64,000 bases of DNA from an uncultured Chloroflexus sp. (lineage in GTDB: Bacteria; Chloroflexota; Chloroflexia; Chloroflexales; Chloroflexaceae), in contig NZ_CAKZNK010000087.1 in the NCBI RefSeq assembly GCF_937129525.1, positions 36,042 through 100,041 on the forward strand, written 5' to 3'. Made by a program: the position numbers and the translations under genes. A model generated the notes under the pieces. It made no database searches, was not told the DNA's origin, and saw only the letters and a program-made list of their open reading frames with translations. Positions 25,815 through 34,376 of the stretch are shown in pieces (position 1 is the stretch's first letter; every line of letters begins with the position of its first letter).

Positions 25815-25880
25815 ATCACTTCCTCACTTATGACCAGCCGCCACGACCGAGAGGGCTACCTTTGGCCAGCAGTTACGCTA

Positions 25881-26837
25881 CTACAACTTCCGCAGATAGA
25901 CCCGCTCGAGTTCATGCCGCGACCCTTTAACCAGTATCAGATCGGCGCTCCAGCGCGTCGGCTCGATGTTTTGCTTCAAGTTGATGTAGTTAATTTCACG
26001 CCAGATCCGGCGAGCAGTCGCAATTGCCTCAGTTTCACTCAACTCAGCATAGCGGCGAAAATAGGATGAAGGGTCGCGGAAAGCCGTTTCACGCAACCGC
26101 AAAAAGCGCTCGATATACCATTGCTCGAGATCGCGCTCATCAGCATCGACATAGATAGCAAAATCGAAGAAATCAGACACATAGAGCTGCGGTTCACGGC
26201 GATGACTGGCGCCACGTTGCAACACATTCAGACCTTCGACGATCAGCACATCCGGGTGATCGACCACCTGCACCTGATCGGGCACTATGTCGTAGATCAG
26301 ATGTGAATAGACCGGCGCCGTCACCGGACCATAACCCGATTTAATATCGGCCATGAATTGTAACAAACGCCGCCGATCATAACTCTCTGGAAAACCTTTG
26401 CGGTGCATGATGCCCCGCTCTTGCAACACTCGATTAGGGTAGAGGAAGCCATCGGTGGTGATGAGATCAACCTTCAACCGGCCAGGACCGCGCGTCAACA
26501 GCGCCTGCAAAATGCGCGCTGTGCTACTCTTGCCAACTGCCACGCTACCGGCAATCCCGATCACATATGGCACGCGCGCTGTTGCCGAACCAAGAAAAGA
26601 ACTCGTTGCCTGATATAATCGGCAGGCATTTTCATAGTAGAGCTGTAACAGGCGAACCAACGGCAAATAGATGTCAGCCACATCTTCGATTGAGACGCTG
26701 TCATTGAGACTAACCAGCGAATCCAGTTCGGCTGCGCTCAGCGGCATTGGCGTACCATTCCGCAATGCCGCCCATTCTGCGCGCGAAAAAGCCAGGTAGG
26801 GCGAGAGACGCCGTTCGAGTTCAGGCTTGAGAGTCAT
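25881..26837 (-). CDS. coaA: Type I pantothenate kinase
   Basis: 318 residues. Phosphorylates pantothenate, the first committed step of CoA synthesis. The P-loop [10 protein letters not shown] (about 96-105), '[26 protein letters not shown]' with substrate-binding residues, '[14 protein letters not shown]' and '[16 protein letters not shown]' cover the CoaA family. The gene leads panE. Confidence 0.96.
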   Translation of the reverse strand: MTLKPELERRLSPYLAFSRAEWAALRNGTPMPLSAAELDSLVSLNDSVSIEDVADIYLPLVRLLQLYYENACRLYQATSSFLGSATARVPYVIGIAGSVAVGKSSTARILQALLTRGPGRLKVDLITTDGFLYPNRVLQERGIMHRKGFPESYDRRRLLQFMADIKSGYGPVTAPVYSHLIYDIVPDQVQVVDHPDVLIVEGLNVLQRGASHRREPQLYVSDFFDFAIYVDADERDLEQWYIERFLRLRETAFRDPSSYFRRYAELSETEAIATARRIWREINYINLKQNIEPTRWSADLILVKGSRHELERVYLRKL

Positions 26838-27022
26838 GCCGCTTCCTGTCCATCAACAACGGGCATTGATTACCGGCAGCACCATTGCAACGTTACGCAT
26901 GCTCGCGCATTTGCGATCGCAAATGCTAGTATCATACCAGTTATCGTCAATTTGCCGACAAACCAAACCCCGGCGCTTGCGCCTTACGCTCGCCACGGCG
27001 ATACATGCGCGCCTCGGCGCAG

Positions 27023-28543
27023 CTACACCAAACCCAACGTTTTGGACATCGTAATACGCTGTAATTTGCCGGTAGCACCGCGTGGCAAGGCATCGAGAAT
27101 ATGGATCGCCCGCGGCACTTTGAAATCGGCCAGCAGACCGGCGCAGTGATCACGCAATTCGCGTTCACTGGCTTGCATTCCCTCGCGCAAGACGACCGCC
27201 GCATGCACTTCTTCCCCTAATGTTGGGTGAGGGACAGCAAAAGCCAGCGCCTCGGCCACTGCCGGATGGCGCAGCAATACATCGTCGATCTCAAGCGGGG
27301 AAATCTTTTCACCACCGCGATTGATCAACTCTTTAATTCGACCGGTCAGACAGAGATAGCCATCCTCATCGAGATACCCTTGATCACCGGTGCGGAACCA
27401 ACCATTCACAAACGCAACCGCATTTGCGTCAGGGTTGTTCTCGTAACCGTCAACCACATTTGGCCCACGCACCACTACCTCACCTTTAGTGCCTGCCGGT
27501 AACAGTTGGCCATGTTCGTCCATAATAGCAACTTCCACCCCGAAACCAATTCCAACCGAGCCGGCTTTCCGCTGAGCGGGCGGCAATGGATTAGAAGTCA
27601 TCTGATGCGACGCCTCAGTCATGCCGTAACTCTCAATCACCGGCGCGCCAAAGACCTGTTCCATCCGTTCCATCACCACTGGCGGCAGTGGCGCACTTGA
27701 AGAACGGATGAAGCGAAACGGATTGGCGGCAATGATCGCCGCATTTCGCTCAGCGCGCGCCAGCAAGACCTGATGCATTGTCGGCACTGCTGAGTACCAG
27801 GTAGGCCGCTCCTGCTCAACCCAGCTCCAAAACTTGAGCGCATCGAAACCGGGCGGGCAGATCACTGCGCCTCCGGCAGCGAGCTGACTGAGCAATGAGG
27901 CCACGATACCATGAATATGAAAGAGTGGCATTACGCAGAGCGAGCGGTCAGCGGCGCTCAGCCGGTAAGTGGCAATGATATTGGCTGTCGAAGCAGTCAG
28001 ATTGCGATGGCGGATCGGCACTCGCTTGGGCCGACTGGTCGTGCCACTGGTATGCAGAATCATTGCCACATCGTCAGGCCCGGCCATCCCATCGTGGCGC
28101 GGCGCGCCAACCGCACCACTGGCAGAAAACGTCAGGTTTCCTTCGGTATTTAACGCCGCCTCGATCAGCAACATTCCTGGCCGCAGGGCAGCCCGTGCCT
28201 CTTCACCCTCGCCGGGAGCTACGATCAAAGCCCGCGCATTGGTATCTTCGTAATAAAAGGCAAACTCCTCTCGCCGATACCTGGGGTTAAGCGGCGCAGC
28301 GGTAGCTGCTGTGGCCGCAGCCAGAAAAGCCATTGCCATCACCGGGCCATTGCCAAGCGCAATGGCGATCCGGTCGCCACGCCCCAACCCGCGCGCCTGC
28401 AACCACTCGGCCAACCGGCTTACCTGCGCTTGCACCTCAGCAAACGTCCACACCTGCCCGCCAGGGGCGATCAACGCCGGATCGCGCTCGGCGCCGGCGC
28501 GCAAAAGTTCAAACAGCGTCGCTCTGCGCATCGTCATTGTCAT
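27023..28543 (-). CDS. Acyl-CoA synthetase (AMP-forming), similar to oxalate/long-chain CoA ligases
   Basis: 506 residues. The core P-loop-like motif 'HTSGTTSRPKRVPIRHRNL' has Arg-Val in place of the usual Gly-Val. 'ESYGMTEASHQM' binds the adenylate; 'YLCLTGRIKELINRGGEKISPLEID' holds the A8 hinge; 'LPRGATGKLQRITM' holds the A10 lysine. It would activate a carboxylic acid to its CoA thioester. 'SLCVMPLFHIHGI' and the overall layout resemble the oxalyl-CoA/acyl-CoA ligase branch (AAE3/Pcs60), but the substrate is not certain. Start ATG 28543, with GGAG four bases before it. Confidence 0.88.
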   Translation of the reverse strand: MTMTMRRATLFELLRAGAERDPALIAPGGQVWTFAEVQAQVSRLAEWLQARGLGRGDRIAIALGNGPVMAMAFLAAATAATAAPLNPRYRREEFAFYYEDTNARALIVAPGEGEEARAALRPGMLLIEAALNTEGNLTFSASGAVGAPRHDGMAGPDDVAMILHTSGTTSRPKRVPIRHRNLTASTANIIATYRLSAADRSLCVMPLFHIHGIVASLLSQLAAGGAVICPPGFDALKFWSWVEQERPTWYSAVPTMHQVLLARAERNAAIIAANPFRFIRSSSAPLPPVVMERMEQVFGAPVIESYGMTEASHQMTSNPLPPAQRKAGSVGIGFGVEVAIMDEHGQLLPAGTKGEVVVRGPNVVDGYENNPDANAVAFVNGWFRTGDQGYLDEDGYLCLTGRIKELINRGGEKISPLEIDDVLLRHPAVAEALAFAVPHPTLGEEVHAAVVLREGMQASERELRDHCAGLLADFKVPRAIHILDALPRGATGKLQRITMSKTLGLV

Positions 28544-28578
28544 TGATCTCCACTGACCCTCAAACCAACCGTAGCTCT

Positions 28579-30189
28579 CTACCAGCCTACAGCCAGCCCA
28601 TCACAACGCGGTTCGGTACCGGCTACATAACACCCGCTGGCTAACCGCCAGATCGCCTGCCCTCGCCCAAAGCCACCTAATTCACTCTCAACGACCACCT
28701 GATGACCACGCGCAGCCAGACCCTCTATCACATGGCGCGGCGTCTCAAGTTCCAGACGCAACGTACCATCGCGCTCCCAGCGCCACCGCGGCGCATCGAG
28801 CGCCGCTTGCGGATGCAGCCCGTAATCGAGGGTATTAACGATGACCTGCACGTGACCTTGCGGTTGCATATGCGCACCCATCACGCCAAAGGGGCCAATT
28901 GGCGCGCCATCTTTGCTGAGAAAACCGGGAATGATAGTATGGAACGGTCGCTTGCCGGGCGCTACCTGATTGGGATGACCGGGCGTAAGCGTGAAACCAC
29001 ACCCGCGATTGTGCAGCGCAATGCCGTAATCAGGGATCACCACCCCTGACCCAAAACCCATGTACGTCGATTGGATCATGCTGACCATCATGCCATCACG
29101 GTCAACTGCGGCAAAATAGACGGTACCGCCTTGCGGCAATGCTGACGGACCGTAATTACCTGCCCGTTCGCCGATCAGCCGACTGCGCGCTGCCAGCCGC
29201 TCGCGATTGAGCAGCTCTTTGACAGGGACAGCAACCTTCGCCGGATCAGCCACATAGGCAAACGCATCGGCAAAAGCCAGCTTCATCGCCTCAATCTGCC
29301 AGTGGAAAGAGGCAGCAGAATCTCGCGGATAGCGGGACAGATCGACCTGATCGAGCATGCCAAGCGCCATCAATGCGGCAATACCCTGCCCGTTTGGCGG
29401 AATTTCATGCACTTTGTAGCCGCGGTATTGCATACAGATCGGCGTCACCCACTCCGAGCAGTGCGCCGCCAGATCTTCGGCGCGCAGCAGGCCACCGGTA
29501 GCGCGGGCAAAGCGGTCGATCGCCAGCGCAATTTCACCGCGATAGAAGACATCAGCGCCGTGACGCGCAATGAGACGGAGCGTGCGGGCATGACCGGGAC
29601 TCACGAAACGCTCACCGGGACGTGGCGCGCGGCCATCAATGCTAAACGTGGGCAGGAAACCGGCAAATTCGGGACCGCTACGCGCATGCGCCATCACCAC
29701 TCCCCGCGCCCAAAAGTAGGCCACCATCGGCGGCACCGGCGCACCCTCTTCGGCATAGGCGATAGCCGGCGCCAGCACCTGCGTCAGCGGCAAGCGACCA
29801 AACCGGTCGTGCATATCTCCCCACAACCGCACCACTCCCGGCACCGTTACCGGCCACCAGCCATGTACCGGCATCTCGTGGTGACCTGCCGCTGCCAACG
29901 CTTCAGCAGTAAGACCAGTTGGGGCCGCGCCTGATCCGTTGATACCGTAAAGATTGTCACCGGCCCAGATCAGGGCAAATCCATCACCACCCAAACCATT
30001 TGAGGTTGGCTCAAGCACGGTCAACGCAGCGGCAGTAGCTATCGCTGCATCAACGGCATTGCCCCCAGCCTGCAACACCTGCATACCGGCCTGCGATGCC
30101 AGCGGATGGCTACTGGCAACAATACCGCGTTCGGCAACTACTGGCACCCGCCTTCCAGGGTAGGGGAAATGGTGCAGGTTGAGATCCAT
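28579..30189 (-). CDS. Gamma-glutamyltransferase family protein
   Basis: 536 residues. Family enzymes are N-terminal-nucleophile hydrolases that split into two chains before a threonine. 'VVAERGIVASSHPLASQAGMQVLQAGGNAVDAAIATAAAL' opens the large subunit. The cleavage site lies in 'LPQGGTVYFAAVDRDGMMVSMIQS', where Thr after Gly-Gly would be the nucleophile, followed by 'FGSGVV' and 'GGCGF-like NRGCGF' segments. No clear N-terminal export signal was found, so the protein may stay in the cytoplasm. It lies just upstream of the acyl-CoA ligase on the same strand. Confidence 0.9.
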   Translation of the reverse strand: MDLNLHHFPYPGRRVPVVAERGIVASSHPLASQAGMQVLQAGGNAVDAAIATAAALTVLEPTSNGLGGDGFALIWAGDNLYGINGSGAAPTGLTAEALAAAGHHEMPVHGWWPVTVPGVVRLWGDMHDRFGRLPLTQVLAPAIAYAEEGAPVPPMVAYFWARGVVMAHARSGPEFAGFLPTFSIDGRAPRPGERFVSPGHARTLRLIARHGADVFYRGEIALAIDRFARATGGLLRAEDLAAHCSEWVTPICMQYRGYKVHEIPPNGQGIAALMALGMLDQVDLSRYPRDSAASFHWQIEAMKLAFADAFAYVADPAKVAVPVKELLNRERLAARSRLIGERAGNYGPSALPQGGTVYFAAVDRDGMMVSMIQSTYMGFGSGVVIPDYGIALHNRGCGFTLTPGHPNQVAPGKRPFHTIIPGFLSKDGAPIGPFGVMGAHMQPQGHVQVIVNTLDYGLHPQAALDAPRWRWERDGTLRLELETPRHVIEGLAARGHQVVVESELGGFGRGQAIWRLASGCYVAGTEPRCDGLAVGW

Positions 30190-30312
30190 GACAAGGCTCC
30201 TTCGCGCAAGAGAGGCGGATCGTGACGTGATATTTGATTATACAATGAATAATACTGCAGCCTGACAACGCGACGAGACAACCTCAAATGCGAGCGTTAC
30301 CTGCAAGCTGGC

Positions 30313-30341
30313 TTGACATCACTGCTCGCTGATGTTATCCT
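30313..30341 (+). promoter_or_regulatory. Sigma-70-like promoter upstream of rel
   Basis: TTGACA (30313-30318), 17 bases, TATCCT (30336-30341). Start would be near 30349. The consensus -35 and optimal spacing make it one of the best promoters in the window. Confidence 0.75.
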
Positions 30342-30348
30342 ACATAAC

Positions 30349-30431
30349 AATAGAAATAACATTTGTTGCGATCGCGGATGATCGTTACAGGGTGAAAAGA
30401 TGCGGCCTGGCGTTGCACGCCGGGCGTTTTT
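30349..30431 (+). ncRNA. Candidate short RNA or attenuated leader before rel
   Basis: From the promoter start near 30349 to a terminator: CCTGGCGT (30406-30413), TGC loop, ACGCCGGG (30417-30424) then CGTTTTTG. The unit would give an RNA of about 80 bases. Since rel begins 250 bases later (30681), it could be an independent small RNA or a leader with regulated read-through. No known family was recognised. Confidence 0.45.
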
Positions 30432-30680
30432 GATCAGGTATTGCCGGGATCAAGCGCTCACTACCCGCATGGCCGGCAGCAATGCTGCGGTAATCCCGGC
30501 GCAGCACTTACCGAGCTACACCCTGCACGATGGCAGGCAGCAGACCGGAACAGCTAGCAGAGCGCGCATTGCTCATCAGGCATACGCAGCCAATATATGT
30601 TACGAGCGAACGCATGGGCTTGACCCGGCAGCAACAAGCCTCGTCAGCAGTTTATGGCCACCTGAACTGGAGCGGCTATC

Positions 30681-33053
30681 ATGGATGACGCAACGATTAC
30701 CTCTTCCCTGGAGCTGGTCTTAGAGACGCCAGATGGTGCAGCAATGAACGAATCGCTACCACCACTTGCGGCTGAGCTGCTGAAACATAAAGTGATGCTC
30801 ACCATTGTCGAGCAGCAACAGCGTCGCGGTTGTCAGGCCACGCTCGAAACCGTACAAGGCGCCTTCGTACAGGCCTATCACTCGCCCTCGGTAGAAGCAC
30901 TCATTGCCCGCCACCGCGAATACCTCCCCAACGCCGATTTTGATCTCATTCGCCGCTCATATGCCCTCGCCGCTGTCGCTCACGAAGGACAGCGCCGCCA
31001 GTCTGGTCAACCTTACCTCGATCACCCGATTGAAGTGGCCCTGATTTTGCTCGATCTCCGGCTCGATACCGAATCAATCGCAGCGGCACTATTGCACGAC
31101 GTAGTAGAAGACACCGGCGTCCCGTGTGAAGTGATCGAGCGCTTCTTCGGTAAGCAGGTCGCCAATCTAGTCGATGGCGTTACCAAGCTCTCAGGTTACG
31201 AAAACAAGAGCAAAGAAGAGGTACAGGCCGGCACCTATCGCAAGCTGATCATCGCCTCTGCCGATGATCCACGGGTGGTCTTGATCAAACTTGCCGACCG
31301 CCTCCACAACATGCGCACGATTTACGCCACTCCGCCGCAAAAACAGCAGCGGGTCGCGCGCGAGACGCTCGACATCTATGCGCCGCTGGCCCACCGTCTC
31401 GGCATGTGGCAGATGAAATCAGAGCTGGAAGATCTCGCGTTCAAAACGCTGCATCCCGACCGTTACAAAGAGATTGCCCAGGGCCTGGCGATGCGCAAAG
31501 AGGCGCGTGACCGCATCGTGCAGCGCGTCATTGCCCAGTTGAAAGAGGCCCTGGCTCGCGAAGGCGTCAAAGCCGAAGTCACCGGGCGCTCAAAACATAT
31601 CTATTCGATCTGGCGCAAGATGGAACGTAAGGGTGTGCCGCTTGAGCGAATCTATGATCAGCTCGCGGTACGCATCATTGTCGAAGATACTACTAATGAA
31701 GTCGGGGCATGTTATCAAGCGATGGGTGTCGTCCATAGCAAAATGAATTGGACGCCGGTTATGTCGGAGTTTGATGACTACATCGCCGCCCCTAAAGAGA
31801 GTTCGTATCGTTCCATCCACACCACGGTTATTTTGCCCGAAGGTCTGCATTGCGAAGTGCAGATCCGCTCGCGGAAGATGCACGAAGAAGCCGAACACGG
31901 GATTGCGGCTCACTGGCGTTATAAAGAAGGCTTCAATAACCGCAGCGACAAAGACTATGAGAATAAGATTCGCTGGTTGCGCGAACTGATTTCGTGGCGC
32001 AACGAGACGACCGATAGCGAATTTGTTGACATGCTGCGCGCTGAGTTTGAAGAGCGCGTTTTTGTTTTTACGCCCAAAGGTAAGATTATCGATCTGCCAG
32101 AGGGTTCAACGCCGATCGATTTTGCCTATCGCATTCACTCTGAAGTGGGCCACAACTGTATCGGCGCAAAGGTCAATGACCGGATCGTGCCACTCGATTA
32201 CCAGTTGCGGAATGGCGAAATTGTCGAGATTCTTACGGCAAAGTCGCCTCGCGGCCCGAGCCGTGACTGGCTGCGCATCGTGAAAACTCCTTCGGCCAAG
32301 AATCATATCAAGCGCTACTTCCGCCGTCTCGAACGCGAAGAGAATATCAATGCTGGCCGCGAGATGCTCGAGAAAGAGCTGAAGCGGTTCGGTCTCACGC
32401 ACGTTAGCTTTGAAAAGCTGGTGGAACTGGCCGGCCCCTCAGTGCGCTCGGTTGACGATCTTTTCTATCAAATCGGGGTCGATGATCTCAATGAGCGCGC
32501 GCTGATCCAGAAATTATTATCTTCCCAAGAGCCACCGGCACCTGAACCTCTGCCAGCCTCTTCCCAAAGTCAGCCACTTGCCCGGGTAAGCGCTAATGGA
32601 GAAATCTTTCTTGAGAATACCGGCAGGATTCCTTCGCGACTGGCTCGTTGTTGTAATCCTATCTTCGGCGAACCGATAGTCGGCTTCACCACTCGCGGTC
32701 GTGGCGTCACCGTTCATCGCACTGATTGCCGCACCATCCAAAATCTGAGTGAGAGCGAGAAAGGTCGGCTGATGCCGGTCTGCTGGGGTAGTAACAATGG
32801 ATCAAACCAGCAATTTCCGGTGCCGTTACGCATCGAAGCCTGGGATCGAGTTGGCCTGTGGCGCGACATTTCGCATGTGATTGCTGAAGCCGGTATCAAT
32901 ATCACTGATGTTCATCAGAGTAAAAAATCCCGTGCTGATGGACGCACAGCCCTCAATGTCACGGTTTCTCTCAATTCGATGACTCAGTTATCGCCGCTGA
33001 TCGAAAAGATTAACCGTATTCCTGATGTGATCGATGTCTATCGTAGAACCTAG
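30681..33053 (+). CDS. rel: Bifunctional (p)ppGpp synthetase/hydrolase, long RelA/SpoT type
   Basis: 790 residues. HD hydrolase domain near the N-terminus ('HEGQRRQSGQPYLDHPIEVA', 'ALLHDVVEDT') with intact His and HD motif; synthetase domain with 'KHIYSIWRKMERKGV' and 'FDDYIAAPKESSYRSIHTTVI'; TGS ('VFVFTPKGKIIDLPEGSTPIDFAY'), then 'RLARCCNPIFGEPIVGF' and a C-terminal ACT domain. It makes and breaks the stringent alarmone. An N-terminal extension of about 75 residues precedes the HD domain. A terminator-like leader lies upstream. Confidence 0.95.
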   Translation: MDDATITSSLELVLETPDGAAMNESLPPLAAELLKHKVMLTIVEQQQRRGCQATLETVQGAFVQAYHSPSVEALIARHREYLPNADFDLIRRSYALAAVAHEGQRRQSGQPYLDHPIEVALILLDLRLDTESIAAALLHDVVEDTGVPCEVIERFFGKQVANLVDGVTKLSGYENKSKEEVQAGTYRKLIIASADDPRVVLIKLADRLHNMRTIYATPPQKQQRVARETLDIYAPLAHRLGMWQMKSELEDLAFKTLHPDRYKEIAQGLAMRKEARDRIVQRVIAQLKEALAREGVKAEVTGRSKHIYSIWRKMERKGVPLERIYDQLAVRIIVEDTTNEVGACYQAMGVVHSKMNWTPVMSEFDDYIAAPKESSYRSIHTTVILPEGLHCEVQIRSRKMHEEAEHGIAAHWRYKEGFNNRSDKDYENKIRWLRELISWRNETTDSEFVDMLRAEFEERVFVFTPKGKIIDLPEGSTPIDFAYRIHSEVGHNCIGAKVNDRIVPLDYQLRNGEIVEILTAKSPRGPSRDWLRIVKTPSAKNHIKRYFRRLEREENINAGREMLEKELKRFGLTHVSFEKLVELAGPSVRSVDDLFYQIGVDDLNERALIQKLLSSQEPPAPEPLPASSQSQPLARVSANGEIFLENTGRIPSRLARCCNPIFGEPIVGFTTRGRGVTVHRTDCRTIQNLSESEKGRLMPVCWGSNNGSNQQFPVPLRIEAWDRVGLWRDISHVIAEAGINITDVHQSKKSRADGRTALNVTVSLNSMTQLSPLIEKINRIPDVIDVYRRT

Positions 33054-33067
33054 CGCGCCCGTTGTCG

Positions 33068-33994
33068 ATGATTGAGTCAATCCAATCTGATTTGCTGCAA
33101 TGGTTTGCATCCCATGCGCGCGATCTGCCCTGGCGACGCACACGTGATCCGTATGCAATAATGGTCGCCGAAATCATGCTTCAGCAGACGCAGGTTGATC
33201 GAGTCATCCCCAAATATCACGCCTTTCTGGCCGCTTTTCCCACGCTGACGGCGCTGGCTGCTGCTCCTACCGCCGAAGTCATTCGCCTGTGGGCCGGGCT
33301 TGGCTACAACCGACGCGCGATCAATCTGCAACGCGCTGCCCAGATCATCGTCACGCAGCACAACGGGCAGGTACCGGATTCAGTCGCTGTCTTGCGCACC
33401 TTGCCCGGCATCGGCCCCTACACCGCAGGCGCAATTGCCTGTTTCGCGTTCGAGCAGGATGTAGCCTTCCTTGACACCAATATTCGCCGTGTCGTGCAAC
33501 GACTTTGTGTTGGCGCAGACCACGAAGCAACCGCCACCAACGCCGACCTGCTGGCCCACGCCGCGGCACTCATCCCACCAGGACAGGGATGGACATGGAA
33601 TCAGGCCATTATGGAACTTGGGGCGTTGATTTGCACTGCCAGTAATCCGGCTTGCTGGCGTTGTCCGCTGCGCCGGCATTGTCGCGCTTATACCAATGCT
33701 CTAAACGCCGAGCCTGCTTTGCTGGCGCCTGTCGTTGCGCCGACGATGAAGCGGGTTGCCGAACCACGGCCTACCGAACCATTCGTAGGTTCGCGCCGCT
33801 GGTATCGTGGCCGGATTATCGCTGCGCTGCGCGCGCTCCCCACTGGCGCCATCCTGCCTCTGTTCGAATTAGGGCAACAGGTGCGCGCAGATTTTACTGC
33901 CGATCTTGAACCCTGGCTGCAAGAGCTGGTGCGCGATCTCGAGCGTGACGGGTTACTGGTGGTGAATGAACAAGGCGCGCGATTGCCAGATTGA
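33068..33994 (+). CDS. mutY: A/G-specific adenine DNA glycosylase
   Basis: 308 residues from ATG 33068; a TTG at 33062 is also in frame. Removes A mispaired with 8-oxoG. Shows 'LPWRRTRDPYAIMVAEIMLQQTQV', the helix-hairpin-helix 'LPGIGPYTAGAIACFAF', catalytic Asp in 'AFLDTNIRRVVQRL' and the [4Fe-4S] cysteines 'CTASNPACWRCPLRRHC'. It lacks the long C-terminal NUDIX-like domain of E. coli MutY and ends with a short winged-helix-like tail. Separated from rel by 14 bases. Confidence 0.93.
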   Translation: MIESIQSDLLQWFASHARDLPWRRTRDPYAIMVAEIMLQQTQVDRVIPKYHAFLAAFPTLTALAAAPTAEVIRLWAGLGYNRRAINLQRAAQIIVTQHNGQVPDSVAVLRTLPGIGPYTAGAIACFAFEQDVAFLDTNIRRVVQRLCVGADHEATATNADLLAHAAALIPPGQGWTWNQAIMELGALICTASNPACWRCPLRRHCRAYTNALNAEPALLAPVVAPTMKRVAEPRPTEPFVGSRRWYRGRIIAALRALPTGAILPLFELGQQVRADFTADLEPWLQELVRDLERDGLLVVNEQGARLPD

Positions 33995-34376
33995 GGTTCG
34001 GGTAGATTAGATCTGCCGCCGAATGCTACCTTATCTTTCAGTCTGATCGCAGGTAAATTTCTGCAACCACCTGACGCAATCCTGCCTGATTCTCGATCAT
34101 AGCCTGACGATTCAAGCGATCAACCTGATAACCTTGCCCGCTTGCTTGCGATCGGACTCTGGCTAAAATGTCCGGTGAGGTTACATCTGAGTGGCCGGCT
34201 GTAACGCCAACTGCCATGATCACTGAACATGCCAATTGGCCGACTGGCTAGAATCGTTCACGTCAGCACACAGCGCTCTCATTGACCGACCGCCAGGATA
34301 GAAGCGTGAGATCAAACTGCAATGCGAGCCGACTCACCAAAACCAGAGCCAGACCAGATTTGAGGAGACGCACTCC
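33995..34376. other. Spacer between mutY and the histidine kinase
   Basis: No gene is supported. A minus-strand open frame at 34038-34235 (65 codons, ending '...RQVVAEIYLRSD') has protein-like composition but no start context and no family; it could be a remnant. Confidence 0.4.

Noticed and set aside
24999..26069. Plus-strand frame opposite panE and coaA
   Set aside because: Covers two well supported minus-strand genes; has no homology or start signal.
34038..34235. Minus-strand 65-codon frame
   Set aside because: Protein-like composition but no start context and no family; kept only as a note.
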